Numbered from the stretch's first letter, positions 24,363 to 32,860 are shown. The stretch is 64,000 nt of DNA from Thermofilum uzonense (GCF_000993805.1 NZ_CP009961.1:210001-274000); one strand, 5' to 3'. Numbers and translations: made by a program. The notes: generated by a model not told the origin, from the sequence alone.

Positions 24363-24785
24363 ATGAGTACGACCGAACCCGAAATTATGGCCGAGCTCCT
24401 TAGCGAGGAGCTCGAGAACAAGGGGTACTTCAATATAATCTCAGAGGACGGGAAGACGCTTATACTCTACTCATGTCCTGGTGCTTGTTCTCCCATCTTT
24501 ATTCGGATAGAAGAATCTGGGATGAGAATTGTAATTCCTCTATACGCGATAGATAAGAATATTGGAGACATAATTGGAGTTTTTAGGGAATCGTTAGGAG
24601 ATATCCTTTCCTATAATGTATATGAGCTGTCTGAAAAATGTGTGGGGCTAGAAATTACTTCACCTGAGCTCTCATCATCTGATACGGACAGGATTATAAA
24701 GCTGATCAGAAATATACAGGGAACCTTGATGGTTCTAGAGAAGACAAGAAAAGATGTATTAGTCGAAACAGATGTTCTTCTTTAA
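24363..24785 (+). CDS. Hypothetical protein, 140 residues
   Basis: Mixed alpha/beta protein with helix EIMAELLSEELENKG, strands YFNIISEDGKTLILYSC and SPIFIRIEESGMRIVIPLYAI, and a C-terminal helix DRIIKLIRNIQGTLMVLEKTRKD. Two Cys lie at CPGAC near residue 40. No recognised domain or membrane segment. It overlaps the convergent metallopeptidase gene by 4 bp. A short AT-rich gap with TATA-like TTAAATAC precedes it. Confidence 0.5.
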   Translation: MSTTEPEIMAELLSEELENKGYFNIISEDGKTLILYSCPGACSPIFIRIEESGMRIVIPLYAIDKNIGDIIGVFRESLGDILSYNVYELSEKCVGLEITSPELSSSDTDRIIKLIRNIQGTLMVLEKTRKDVLVETDVLL

Positions 24786-25180
24786 GAACCCTTCTTCATA
24801 AAATAAATTCTAGCAAGTTTTTTCACTCTAGCACCGTTAACAATTCTCCCGTGAGGCCGAAGTCCTCCTGAAAAATTAGATGGGATATGAAGAAGCTCAT
24901 GAATCAAGACCTCTACTTTACGCTCGAACTGCAGGCTATCATATTTTTCTGATATGACCTCTATCACGTACAAGGGCTCCAGTCCAAATGCTGACTGGAA
25001 AACTCGTGGGAGACCGTAAATACGGGCAACGGCAGAGCTTCTCGAACCATAGCTTCTAATAAATCCAACATTATCAAGTCTTATCCAGTTCATCCCTAGT
25101 TTGCTAACTATATCACGCGCTAAACTTTCCACGTCACGGGCAGGCTCATACCTTATCCTAGACACAATATTTTCTCGCAT
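24782..25180 (-). CDS. Putative zinc metallopeptidase (HELLH type)
   Basis: 132 residues. The catalytic motif HELLH occupies residues 94-98, followed by IPSNFSGGLRPHGRIVN, with H110 as a likely third zinc ligand. This compact signature matches the archaeal/phage putative metallopeptidase family. N-terminal strands and helices (RYEPARDVESLARDIVSKLG) complete the fold. It has no signal peptide and would be cytoplasmic. Substrates are unknown. The 189-bp region upstream is gene-free. Confidence 0.75.
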   Translation of the reverse strand: MRENIVSRIRYEPARDVESLARDIVSKLGMNWIRLDNVGFIRSYGSRSSAVARIYGLPRVFQSAFGLEPLYVIEVISEKYDSLQFERKVEVLIHELLHIPSNFSGGLRPHGRIVNGARVKKLARIYFMKKGS

Positions 25181-25253
25181 AGCCTTGATTTCTCTCCTTT
25201 ATAAGGATTTGTAACTATGACACTTTCTCGGTAATATTTTCTTCTTTCATAAC

Positions 25254-25273
25254 AACTAAACGTTTCTTTAGTT
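25254..25273. repeat. Short inverted repeat in a 189-bp gene-free gap
   Basis: AACTAAA (25254-25260) and TTTAGTT (25267-25273) form a 7-bp stem with a 6-base loop. It lies about 75 bp upstream of the metallopeptidase start (25180) in the gap 25181-25369, which otherwise holds no recognisable gene, RNA or strong promoter element. Chance occurrence is possible in such A/T-rich DNA. Confidence 0.3.
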
Positions 25274-25369
25274 AACCCCACAGCTAACCATTGAAATACA
25301 TCCCTAAAATTTTCACCTGTCTTAGATAGGTTTGTAATTCCTTGGAGCCGTTTTAGTTTCTTCCCGTCA

Positions 25370-25747
25370 TTAAAAACTTAAGATGGAGGATAAGACTTCC
25401 CTGAAGGAGTTAATCCTTTTTACTATGGCCATCGCAGTGTATTTGCTCATGGCCGGGTATTCGTAGAATGATTTTAGAATGATCTTTTCTTCCCTTACTT
25501 CAATTTCCACTTCCTCTTGCTGCATTATGTCAGGTGGGAGCTTTTTGCCATCCACTTCAGCATACATAGCAAGTCTCACTTTGTCCCCTAGGGAAACTAT
25601 TTCTACAGTCATGTACTGATCTAGAGCTAGTACGTCCCATTTTGGGTTTTTTTCTAAGGAAGCTAGCACTCTGTAAAGTTCCTGGAATCCCTCCAGAATG
25701 TAAAATTTTATTCCCTCAATTTCAAATGATCTTGTCTCGGATGCCAC
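25370..25747 (-). CDS. Hypothetical protein, 125 residues
   Basis: Beta-rich N-terminal half (FEIEGIKFYILEGF, VLALDQYMTVEIVSLGDKVRLAMYAEVDGK) and a C-terminal helix (YTAMAIVKRINSFREVLSSILSF). The central KKLPPDIMQQEEVEIEVREEKIILKSF is charged. No membrane segment, Cys or known motif. It diverges from vapBC across a 90-bp gap. No function is recognised. Confidence 0.5.
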   Translation of the reverse strand: MASETRSFEIEGIKFYILEGFQELYRVLASLEKNPKWDVLALDQYMTVEIVSLGDKVRLAMYAEVDGKKLPPDIMQQEEVEIEVREEKIILKSFYEYPAMSKYTAMAIVKRINSFREVLSSILSF

Positions 25748-25806
25748 AATATTCCTCCGCTGAATACTCTTAAAAGAATCTTAAATTTATTTCCTCGTAT
25801 AGCGAG

Positions 25807-25816
25807 ATATATAAAA
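25807..25816 (+). promoter_or_regulatory. TATA element of vapBC
   Basis: ATATATAAAA is centred about 26 bp upstream of the GTG start at 25838, so the vapB transcript is expected to be leaderless. It is one of the cleanest archaeal TATA elements in the window. Confidence 0.65.
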
Positions 25817-25837
25817 GGGGCATTCCTGGATATTTCC

Positions 25838-26092
25838 GTGCCAATACGTAAACGATACATCGTAAAGCTTGGAGAGGATGGTTGTCTAAAAATACCGAGA
25901 ACCCTACTTGAAGAGATAGGTGCGACGCCAGGCTCATATGTAATGGTTACCCGTGAAGGGGCCAGTCTCATCCTGCGCTTCAGGGCTAAGAGGGTTCCCC
26001 TTAAACTCGGGAAACAGATCACGACATCTGAGATGGAGAAGTTAATAAAGGACGCCCTTGATGAGTTGGTGGTTGCGAGATGGGAGACGTGA
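25838..26092 (+). CDS. vapB: VapB-type antitoxin (AbrB/SpoVT fold)
   Basis: 84 residues. The N-terminal swapped-hairpin DNA-binding motif is readable: YIVKLGEDGCLKIPRTLLEEIGATPGSYVMVTREGASLIL, the typical AbrB/MazE layout with the K-x-P-R turn. The C-terminal tail LGKQITTSEMEKLIKDALDELVVARWET would wrap the toxin. It overlaps the PIN-domain gene by 13 bp, the normal antitoxin-first order, and should autoregulate from the upstream TATA element. GTG start. Confidence 0.85.
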   Translation: MPIRKRYIVKLGEDGCLKIPRTLLEEIGATPGSYVMVTREGASLILRFRAKRVPLKLGKQITTSEMEKLIKDALDELVVARWET

Positions 26093-26499
26093 GCAGGATA
26101 GTCGTTGACACGGATGTTTTACTTCATGACACATTTGAGGACAGCGAAAAGCATGCCGAGGCCTCGGGAATTCTTGATGAGGCGGATAGGATCTACCTTG
26201 CCTCTATCGTCGTCCATGAGTATCTATGGTTGTTGCTGACTAAGTTTAAGATAGACTTGGAGATAGTTCGCGAGAAGCTAGAGGAGTACTTCAGCGACTC
26301 AAGGTTTATTTATGTAAGCGAGAATAGCGAAGTATTTCTCAAAGCGTTAGAGTGGATGAAGGAGGATAACGCGGATCCTACTATGATCAATGACTACATT
26401 ATTCTAGTTTTAGCGCAGAGGATGGGAGCTGTTCTCACAACCTATGACGAAGAGTTAAAGGCGATAGCTAGGAAAAGAGAGGTAAGCGTTTTACCTTAA
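26080..26499 (+). CDS. vapC: VapC-type PIN-domain ribonuclease toxin
   Basis: 139 residues. The four acidic PIN residues are present: D10 (VVDTDVLL), E47 (VVHEYLW), D105 (MINDYIILV) and D123 (LTTYDEELK). VapC toxins cleave tRNA or rRNA and are held inactive by the cognate VapB. It overlaps the antitoxin gene by 13 bp, confirming the pair. It ends 4 bp inside the convergent aminotransferase gene. All active-site residues are intact, so the toxin is probably functional. Confidence 0.88.
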   Translation: MGDVSRIVVDTDVLLHDTFEDSEKHAEASGILDEADRIYLASIVVHEYLWLLLTKFKIDLEIVREKLEEYFSDSRFIYVSENSEVFLKALEWMKEDNADPTMINDYIILVLAQRMGAVLTTYDEELKAIARKREVSVLP

Positions 26500-27695
26500 G
26501 CATTCAGATTTTTTCTCATAAATCTCTCGATTCTCTTAAAGGCTTCATCCAGCAATTCAATGGGCGGTAGGAAAACAAGCCTTACGTGATTTCTACCTTT
26601 CTCCCCGAATCCAGAGCCATACACTACAAATACCTTTTCCTGAACTAGCAACTCCTTGGCGAATTCTTCGTCGCTCATCCGCAGATCCACACGCGGGAAC
26701 GCATAAAAGGCCCCGTGTGGGGCTACTGGCATGTGGAAGCCCGGGATCTCATTTAGCCTCTTATAAGTATATAACCTTCTCTCATTAAGTCTCCTTTTCA
26801 ACTCCTCAAGGTGATGAGGACTTTTCCTTGCAAAACGGGCTAAGGCTACCTGCATCGGGGTAACGGCAGAAAGGCGGGTCATGAGAAAGTTAAGTATCCC
26901 TGAGCGGATTTGCATTATTTTCTCTTCGGGTCCTTTGAGATAGATGTAACCCAATCTCCAGCCTGTGGCGAGGAAAGTCTTTGAAAAACCGTTTAGATCA
27001 ATGATGATGTTATCTGGGCTAGCAACCTTAGCTGCACTTACAAACTCACCATCAAAGACAAGCGCGTCATAGATCTCATCGCTTACAACAGGTATATCGT
27101 TCTCCGCAGCTATGTCTAGGATTTCCTTGATTATCCTTGCAGGATAAACTGCGCCAGTCGGGTTGTGAGGATTATTTAAGACTAGGAACTTGGTTCCTTT
27201 ATCTAAAAGGCTTCTAAGCTTGTCAGTATCTGGGATCCATCCTTGATCCTCTAAAGCAGGGTAGAATACTTTTCTTGCATTATAGAAGTCTGCGAAACTT
27301 ATGTATAACGGGTAGCTTGGATCAGGAATAACTATTTTATCACCCTCGTTAACCAGGGCTGCAAACAGTGCGTTTATTCCCTCTGAGACGCCACTAGTCA
27401 CTAAAACATTACGAGGCTCTATCTCCACATCGTTCCACGTTTTTTCTTTAAAGGAAATTGCCTCTTGTAGTTCTCTTACGCCCTCTGAAGAAGCATAATA
27501 ATTGTGTCCCTCCATCATCGCGTGGTAAACCTCCTCAATTAGTTCGCGGGGCGTTCTGAAGTCATACTTAAGCGGATCTCCAACATTCAAGTATATGACC
27601 TTCTCGCCTTTTTCTTCAAGACTCCTCGCCAGTGCATTATATTTTCTAATGGGATAATCAAGCCTCTCTATTCTTTTGGATAGCATTTTACTCAT
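26496..27695 (-). CDS. Class I/II pyridoxal-phosphate aminotransferase
   Basis: 399 residues from the ATG at 27695. A longer frame up to 27746 exists, but the TATA element TATATATAAATT at 27716-27727 is centred 26 bp before 27695 and falls inside it, so the shorter start is chosen. Fold-type I motifs are visible: NVGDPLKYDF, SGVSEGINALFAAL, LNNPHNPTGAVYP, SDEIYDAL, and NGFSKTFLATGWRLGY, where the Lys forms the PLP Schiff base. It probably transfers amino groups between alanine, aspartate or aromatic amino acids and 2-oxoglutarate, working beside glutamate dehydrogenase; exact specificity is unknown. Confidence 0.92.
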   Translation of the reverse strand: MSKMLSKRIERLDYPIRKYNALARSLEEKGEKVIYLNVGDPLKYDFRTPRELIEEVYHAMMEGHNYYASSEGVRELQEAISFKEKTWNDVEIEPRNVLVTSGVSEGINALFAALVNEGDKIVIPDPSYPLYISFADFYNARKVFYPALEDQGWIPDTDKLRSLLDKGTKFLVLNNPHNPTGAVYPARIIKEILDIAAENDIPVVSDEIYDALVFDGEFVSAAKVASPDNIIIDLNGFSKTFLATGWRLGYIYLKGPEEKIMQIRSGILNFLMTRLSAVTPMQVALARFARKSPHHLEELKRRLNERRLYTYKRLNEIPGFHMPVAPHGAFYAFPRVDLRMSDEEFAKELLVQEKVFVVYGSGFGEKGRNHVRLVFLPPIELLDEAFKRIERFMRKNLNA

Positions 27696-27715
27696 GTAAA
27701 AATATTCGTGAAAAA

Positions 27716-27727
27716 ATTTATATATAT
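27716..27727 (-). promoter_or_regulatory. TATA element of the aminotransferase gene
   Basis: The plus-strand sequence AATTTATATATA (27715-27726) read on the minus strand gives TATATATAAATT, centred about 26 bp upstream of the ATG at 27695. It decides the start codon: a longer start at 27746 would lie upstream of the transcript. Confidence 0.6.
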
Positions 27728-27808
27728 TATCGTTTTTAAATGGCATAGATGTATAGACAAGTTTATTTCTTTCCGGTTTATAGCTAGCCCACGAGGACTG
27801 ATACTTGA

Positions 27809-29098
27809 ATGCAGAGGAAAAATTTACTGTTAATTATCGCTTCAGTCGTGGTACTCATAGGAATTCTGAGTGTTTTATACTTGATGAGGGGGTTTACAGT
27901 ATCCTCCCGGACTATAACAGAAAGTTGCCCAACACCCTCACTCGTATATGTGTATGTCACAGAACAACAGAAAAACGCGGCGGACGCGATCACATCAGCT
28001 TTCAAGACTGTATTGAACCAATATGGTATAAACATTATAAACACTCCTGTGTGTACTCTTCCAGCGAGTTCCCTTCCTCAGAAGCTAAGGATCTATCCCG
28101 CGCTCCTATATAAAGGGGAAATACAGTCCCTTCAAACATATACTGTTGGAAAAATCGGAGATTATAATATATTAGCTCCAACCATATCAGCAACTTTCGC
28201 ATACTACCAGGGTGTCAACACGACCTACGGTGTTACCGCCGAGGCGCTAATAGTAGAGAGCGATGCTCCCTACGCAAAGATCAACCTCACCGACAAGGAT
28301 CTTAAAACTTTGTTGTCAGAGGTGGCTGTGGCTAACATTACAAAGGTGACAAGGCTAAAACCTGACGAGGCAGGAGTAAAAGTTCCATATGCTCCAACAA
28401 TTTTGTTCAAGTCGGATTACAACCTTTCCCAAGGAGTACGCTATATTGTCAGGCTCAAAAACAACATATACACTGTTACGAACGAAACCCAGCGTGCCCT
28501 GGCAAGTTATCTAGGTTTAACAATTCTCGAGACAAGAGTATCGCCTGACCCCCTCTTGGACAAAGGCATAAACTTTGGATCTCCCTCCGCTATAACATTA
28601 TATATTCTTGAAGACTATCATTGCCCGTTCTGCGCGGATTTTATAACAAATCTAGGGGGGTATCTCCAGTCTTTGGTCAGAGAGGGAAAGATTAGAATGG
28701 TTTTCGTCGATCTCATAATTCACCCCGAGGTCACAAGCATGCATGCATTTACCCGCTGTGTCTATAACTTAACAGGTGATTCAGAGGTATATTTCAACAT
28801 CACCAGAGAATTGTACAAGAAGGGTATTTCAACAACTATAAACGACACGAAGCTTATCGCCTTAAAGTATCTACCACAGCAACTAGTCCAAAAAGCACTG
28901 GAATGCTCAAGCACGACAGAAAACTTAGTTCTACAGGATTCGCAGCAATTAACAAGCCTAGGCTTTACCGGTACGCCGACCTTAATATTCTGGAATAACA
29001 CAACCCAGAAAGGACTCATTATAGAAGGATGTTTGCAGCAGCATCCATGTATGACAGAAGAACAACTCAACAACATTTTACAATGGCTCGGGAAATAA
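27809..29098 (+). CDS. Membrane-anchored DsbA/thioredoxin-fold oxidoreductase
   Basis: 429 residues. A short N-terminal membrane helix (about residues 6-26) anchors the protein, with an extracellular remainder. The C-terminal domain from about residue 258 is DsbA-like: the strand AITLYILEDY is followed by C272-P-F-C275, and TGTPTLIF supplies the cis-Pro. The middle ~200 residues may hold a second, degenerate thioredoxin-like unit with extra Cys (CPTPS near 40, CTLP near 82). It probably forms or isomerises disulfides in exported proteins, relevant in hyperthermophiles. It heads a same-strand run with the ECF S component and DUF4430 genes (39- and 17-bp gaps). Confidence 0.8.
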   Translation: MQRKNLLLIIASVVVLIGILSVLYLMRGFTVSSRTITESCPTPSLVYVYVTEQQKNAADAITSAFKTVLNQYGINIINTPVCTLPASSLPQKLRIYPALLYKGEIQSLQTYTVGKIGDYNILAPTISATFAYYQGVNTTYGVTAEALIVESDAPYAKINLTDKDLKTLLSEVAVANITKVTRLKPDEAGVKVPYAPTILFKSDYNLSQGVRYIVRLKNNIYTVTNETQRALASYLGLTILETRVSPDPLLDKGINFGSPSAITLYILEDYHCPFCADFITNLGGYLQSLVREGKIRMVFVDLIIHPEVTSMHAFTRCVYNLTGDSEVYFNITRELYKKGISTTINDTKLIALKYLPQQLVQKALECSSTTENLVLQDSQQLTSLGFTGTPTLIFWNNTTQKGLIIEGCLQQHPCMTEEQLNNILQWLGK

Positions 29099-29137
29099 TC
29101 TTAAGGTTTCTTTCTTTAAGCATGACCGAAGAATAAA

Positions 29138-29722
29138 ATGAATAGTCTTGAGCAAGATCTAAAAAAGCATAAATATTGGATTTTTGTCCAGGATTTAGAA
29201 ATGAAATCAAAGGAGTTAAGCCTTGTAGCCATATTTGTCTCGTTGAGCATAGCTTTGAGGGTTCTGAAAAACCTTGCAACTACTGTACAATTTGTGAACA
29301 TACCGCTAGCGTTCGCCTTATTAGCCTCTACCCTTTATGGCCCACACGTAGGTTTTCTAGTCGGTTTCCTTTCCTATTTTCTTTCAGATCTGTTAATATT
29401 TCCAGGGATTTGGACACTGATAAACTCCATACTAGCTGGTTTTACTGCATTTTTGTATCCACACTTTATTTACGATAGAAAGGATAAGGTTGTTTTCTTC
29501 ATATCAACTTTCTTGTCTATCTTCTTATTCGATATTTTTTCTTCAGTCGTCCTTTACATCCTATTTGGCGTAAGGCTCCAAGAGGCAATTCTCGTGAGCA
29601 TAGTTGGTCTCTTTCTGCCTGTCATGGGAGGCTATCTTATAGGTGTCGGGCCTCTCACAGAGTTCGTAACAGCCTTTCTTGTGGTAGCTTTATACGAGGG
29701 GCTGAAACGGCGAAAAATATAA
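29138..29722 (+). CDS. ECF transporter S component (second)
   Basis: 194 residues, or 172 if the ATG at 29204 near KSKELSLVAIF is used. Six hydrophobic segments follow the S-component pattern: SLVAIFVSLSIALRVL, IPLAFALLASTLYGPHVGFLVGFLSYFLSDLLIF, WTLINSILAGFTAFLYP, VVFFISTFLSIFLFDIFS, AILVSIVGLFLPVMGGYLIG. The block AFALLASTLYGPHVGFLVGFLSYFLSD is the family's substrate-binding helix pair. It lies 17 bp ahead of a DUF4430 gene; DUF4430 is the transcobalamin-like domain, which suggests cobalamin or a cobalamin-like ligand (inference). Confidence 0.75.
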   Translation: MNSLEQDLKKHKYWIFVQDLEMKSKELSLVAIFVSLSIALRVLKNLATTVQFVNIPLAFALLASTLYGPHVGFLVGFLSYFLSDLLIFPGIWTLINSILAGFTAFLYPHFIYDRKDKVVFFISTFLSIFLFDIFSSVVLYILFGVRLQEAILVSIVGLFLPVMGGYLIGVGPLTEFVTAFLVVALYEGLKRRKI

Positions 29723-29739
29723 AAAATGGCTAAATATCC

Positions 29740-30207
29740 ATGTTTCTTGTGAGCATCAATAAGAACCAAATACTCTTGCTCGTGTTGTTGATATGGGCCT
29801 TAATTGCAACATCAATTGCAAGCTATCTGTATTTAGAGAACCAATCGTTAAGCCGTGAATTAAGCGTTATAGGCAACAAGTATGTCCGAGTAAACATCGG
29901 TATTGTTTACGGTAACGGCACGAGGACATGGTATAACGGTACGTTGCTCCCTAGAGGTGCTACGGCTCTTACAGCCCTAGTTACCGTTGCACGGGTTGAG
30001 TATAAACTAGGCTCTTGGGGGGCGTACGTAACCAGTGTCAACGGGGTTCAAGAGAACATTATTTCGAAGAGTGAGGGGTACTCGTGGATGTGGTACAGAT
30101 ACGACCCTAATAAGGGAGAGCTCGTACCAGGAGAAGTGGCCTCTGATAAGTATAAATTGGCTGACGGAGATGTTATTGTATGGAGTTATGAGCATTGGAA
30201 GTTCTAG
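29740..30207 (+). CDS. DUF4430 (transcobalamin-like) secreted protein
   Basis: 155 residues. An N-terminal membrane helix (about residues 10-31) anchors the protein outside the cell. The remainder matches DUF4430: VRVNIGIVYGNGTRTWYNGTLLPRGATALTALVTVARVEYKLGSWGAYVTSVNGV, then the conserved YSWMWYRYDPNKGELVPGEVASDKYKLADGDVIVWSYEHW. DUF4430 is the beta domain of vertebrate cobalamin carriers and occurs in bacterial and archaeal surface proteins. Placed 17 bp after an ECF S component, it may capture the ligand for that transporter. Its 3' end overlaps the DUF4443 regulator gene by 20 bp. Confidence 0.8.
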   Translation: MFLVSINKNQILLLVLLIWALIATSIASYLYLENQSLSRELSVIGNKYVRVNIGIVYGNGTRTWYNGTLLPRGATALTALVTVARVEYKLGSWGAYVTSVNGVQENIISKSEGYSWMWYRYDPNKGELVPGEVASDKYKLADGDVIVWSYEHWKF

Positions 30208-30787
30208 AAGCCAGTTACTCGTAATGCTTTTTCTCTATGTTAATCAAGGATATTCGGGAAGGGTTAGCTTAGCTAGGACTCTAGGGTTAGGAGAAGGGAG
30301 ACTCAGGGGGCTGCTTTCCCAGCTCTCTACAAATAAATGGGTTGTGAAGGGCAGGGCTGGAACGAAGCTTTCAGCGAAGGGTTTACAGGAGCTTGAGTAT
30401 TATTTACTAAAAAAGGGAGTTACGAGATTATTTCTCGGTGAAGCTGACGAGTTGGGATCCAAGGTTGCGGTCATAGCGGAAACAATCCTTCCATATACAG
30501 GTAAGGTGAAAATTCTAGAGCTACGAGATGAAGCAGTGAGAGGTGGCGCTAAAGGGGCTTTGATTCTAACCTACCATGAGGGTAAACTTCGAGTGCCACC
30601 CATAGAGGAAGATTTATGTTTCTACGCGGTCAAGCTGTGTAGAGAGGTACTTGGGAACACGCATCCAAGGGAGGGCTCCATGGTGTTCATAGTGTTCGCC
30701 GAGTCCCTAGGAGAAGCCCTTTCCGGCTTCGTGAACATCTTGGAGAGTAAACATTATGGGGAGTTAAGCCATCTTTCAATGACATGA
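30188..30787 (+). CDS. DUF4443-type winged-helix regulator
   Basis: 199 residues from the ATG at 30188, which overlaps the DUF4430 gene by 20 bp. A much earlier frame start (30035) would lie inside that gene and is rejected. The N-terminus SQLLVMLFLYVNQGYSGRVSLARTLGLGEGRLRGLLSQLSTNKWVV is a winged helix, and the rest has the DUF4443 pattern VKILELRDEAVRGGAKGALILTYHEGKLRVPPIEEDL. It overlaps the convergent HAD gene at its end. Translational coupling suggests it could control the transporter genes upstream. Confidence 0.7.
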   Translation: MSIGSSRSQLLVMLFLYVNQGYSGRVSLARTLGLGEGRLRGLLSQLSTNKWVVKGRAGTKLSAKGLQELEYYLLKKGVTRLFLGEADELGSKVAVIAETILPYTGKVKILELRDEAVRGGAKGALILTYHEGKLRVPPIEEDLCFYAVKLCREVLGNTHPREGSMVFIVFAESLGEALSGFVNILESKHYGELSHLSMT

Positions 30788-31458
30788 ATAACGTCTCCAA
30801 TGGTCTGGACTAATGCATCAGCGCTCTTTGAATCGCCCCTAGCATATTTTAAGACTTGAATAGTCCTGAATCCTGCACTTTTAGCTCCCTCTATATCAGC
30901 TATAGGATCATCTCCTACGTGTACGCACTTTGAAGGTTCAGCACCGATAAGGTAAGAAGCCCAGAAAAAAATCTGTGGTGAGGGTTTTTTGAAAGCGAAG
31001 GCTTGAGAAGCCACGATCACGTCTATATATTTCATCACGCCGGCTTCACGTAGTCTTCTAGAAAGGATTTCATAGCTTCCTACGTTTGAGATGATGCCGA
31101 TCTTTATTCCCTTACTGCTAAGCGCATCTATTACGTGCAAGGCCTCTGGATCTAGCCGAAAGCCCTCCACATAGGATTCCAGGACTTCGCTGTATAGCTT
31201 CTCTACAGCCTCAGGCTTAGGGGTTACTCCAAGCCTCCGGAGGAAAAACATCGCTCTAACAAGGTCCCAGGCTTCAAGGTCCCCGGGCAATATAGCGGTC
31301 TCTTTCCAGAGTTCTAAGGCCTCCTTATCGCTGAGTAGGATTTGATAATGCTTTTCGACAAAAGATGCGAGGCGCTTTCCCAATAATTCCTGAAAACCGG
31401 TATCGTAGACAAGAGTTCCTCCCATGTCAAAGAAAACTGCTTCAACCGTGCTTTTCAT
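30754..31458 (-). CDS. HAD-superfamily hydrolase
   Basis: 234 residues with all four HAD motifs: I AVFFDMGGTLVYD, II GIISNVGSYEIL, III Lys in FKKPSPQIF, and IV VHVGDDPIADIEGAKSAGF. The cap is a helical C1-type insert between motifs I and II. Members hydrolyse phosphomonoesters such as sugar phosphates, nucleotides or phosphoglycolate. The first motif has DxGGT instead of DxDGT; the second Asp (general acid) is replaced by Gly, as in a known HAD subgroup, so catalysis may be altered. It overlaps the convergent regulator by 34 bp. Confidence 0.85.
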   Translation of the reverse strand: MKSTVEAVFFDMGGTLVYDTGFQELLGKRLASFVEKHYQILLSDKEALELWKETAILPGDLEAWDLVRAMFFLRRLGVTPKPEAVEKLYSEVLESYVEGFRLDPEALHVIDALSSKGIKIGIISNVGSYEILSRRLREAGVMKYIDVIVASQAFAFKKPSPQIFFWASYLIGAEPSKCVHVGDDPIADIEGAKSAGFRTIQVLKYARGDSKSADALVQTIGDVIHVIERWLNSP

Positions 31459-31574
31459 CGATGTAACAGTTAGTCCTGGCTTATTTTCTTTAACGTTTAT
31501 ATCCTTAAGGGATTCTCAGGGACAAAACCTTTATACGTCGTTATATACTTTCAGGAATCAAGGTCAGCGGTTAC

Positions 31575-32243
31575 ATGGAGAATGAACACTTAAATCCCTC
31601 CAGGCTTGTTTCGAAGGGGAGAATAAAGGCGCTTTTTTCAGAAGAGGGGGATATACTGTATCTCGATATTGATGGGAGTATATATGAGGGAATAGGAGAC
31701 ACAGTCCCAGTGCCGATTTGGAGGTTGAGGCGTCTAAGACTGAAAGACATTCCGAATGAAGTATTCATAGAGCCGGTTGAAAGGATTCAAGAGAATATAG
31801 TATATACATTACGCTACTCTCCAACTCTTTTCTTTGATGTAAAAGTCAGTAACAGCGTTGTGCTAATTGAGCTTAACGAGTGGGCTCAAACATGGGAAAG
31901 TTATATAGGGTTTTATGCATACATGGAAGCGCTCTCCACGACGCTCGAGGAGGCAGAAGAGGCTGGCTTTGTCCGAGACCTCTACGAGGAATTCTCGGAT
32001 GACGCTTACACAGTATCTTTTATCATAGATATTCCGGGCGAAATGACTGTTTTGAAAGCGTTAAAGGTTGTGAAGAGGATACTCGCGGAAATAGAAAGGG
32101 TTGCTAGGTATCGGGCTGCCGTGCTAGCTTATCGGGAGGCTAGAAAAATAATTAAAAGGAGCAGGGGCTATGGAAGCGAGGATATGTTCCTCATGGATCT
32201 TGAAAAAATCTATCGAATCTTTGATGACCATTCCCCTCGGTAA
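31575..32243 (+). CDS. Conserved hypothetical protein, 222 residues
   Basis: The N-terminal half is beta-rich (SKGRIKALFSEEGDILYLDIDGSIYEG; RIQENIVYTLRYSPTLFFDVKV), and the C-terminal half is helical (AYMEALSTTLEEAEEAGFVRDLYEEF; LKALKVVKRILAEIERVARYRAAVLAYREARKII). No membrane segment or Cys. TATA-like TTATATAC at 31541-31548 is centred about 28 bp upstream of the ATG, so it is probably leaderless and independently expressed. It precedes an Lrp-family regulator in the same orientation after 65 bp. I do not recognise the family. Confidence 0.55.
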   Translation: MENEHLNPSRLVSKGRIKALFSEEGDILYLDIDGSIYEGIGDTVPVPIWRLRRLRLKDIPNEVFIEPVERIQENIVYTLRYSPTLFFDVKVSNSVVLIELNEWAQTWESYIGFYAYMEALSTTLEEAEEAGFVRDLYEEFSDDAYTVSFIIDIPGEMTVLKALKVVKRILAEIERVARYRAAVLAYREARKIIKRSRGYGSEDMFLMDLEKIYRIFDDHSPR

Positions 32244-32308
32244 CCTTTCTAAAAAATTGGAAAACGTAAAATATAATTACTACAATTCTCCTAGAACCCG
32301 TTGAAAAA

Positions 32309-32812
32309 ATGCTTGATGAAAAGGATGTCGCAATACTCGAGGTCCTTCAGGAGAACGCTAGATTGACAGTAAAGGAGCTTAGCAAGAAGATAGGATCCCC
32401 TATCACCACCGCACATGCTAGGCTTAAACGTTTAGAGCGGGAAGGCTACATAAAGGCGTACAGGGCAGTCCTTGAGCCGAAAAAGCTTGGGTTTCCGACG
32501 GTTGCGTTTATCTTTGTAAGTTTCGCTAGAAGCCAGGGCATTGATCAGAAAAAAGTTGCCAACGAGATAAGCCGTTTCCCAGAGGTGCAGGAGGTACACA
32601 TTATTACGGGTGAATGGGATATTCTCGTGAAGGTACGTGTGGGAGGCGTCGACGAATTAGGCGATTTCGTGGTTAACAAGCTACGAAACCTTGAAGGTGT
32701 CGAGAAAACTTATACTTCAGTGGTGCTTGAAAGCATTAAGGAAACTACCAAGCTTCCTGTTAGCTTAAAATGGCCGCAAGCTAAGTCTATAGAAGCAAAG
32801 GGATCACTGTAA
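32309..32812 (+). CDS. Lrp/AsnC-family transcriptional regulator
   Basis: 167 residues. The N-terminal helix-turn-helix is LDEKDVAILEVLQENARLTVKELSKKIGSPITTAHARLKRLEREGYI, and the RAM effector domain follows: VAFIFVSFARSQGIDQKKVANEISRFPEVQEVHIITGEWDILVKVRVGGVDELGDFVVNKLRNLEGVEKTYTSVVL. The GEWD motif marks the ligand-binding turn. Lrp-type proteins sense amino acids and form octamers. Nearby amino-acid genes are remote, so its regulon cannot be named. A TATA-like ATATAATT lies about 35 bp upstream of the ATG. Confidence 0.92.
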   Translation: MLDEKDVAILEVLQENARLTVKELSKKIGSPITTAHARLKRLEREGYIKAYRAVLEPKKLGFPTVAFIFVSFARSQGIDQKKVANEISRFPEVQEVHIITGEWDILVKVRVGGVDELGDFVVNKLRNLEGVEKTYTSVVLESIKETTKLPVSLKWPQAKSIEAKGSL

Positions 32813-32860
32813 ATCCAAGCATTGTTTTTACTATGAATCTTAAGCCTTAGGTGGTATGAC

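Noticed and set aside
27696-27746. Seventeen-codon N-terminal extension of the aminotransferase
   Set aside because: It contains the TATA element that fits the ATG at 27695, and the extra residues are not typical of the family.
30035-30187. Longer start for the DUF4443 regulator
   Set aside because: This part lies inside the DUF4430 gene in another frame; the ATG at 30188 gives the family's normal N-terminus.
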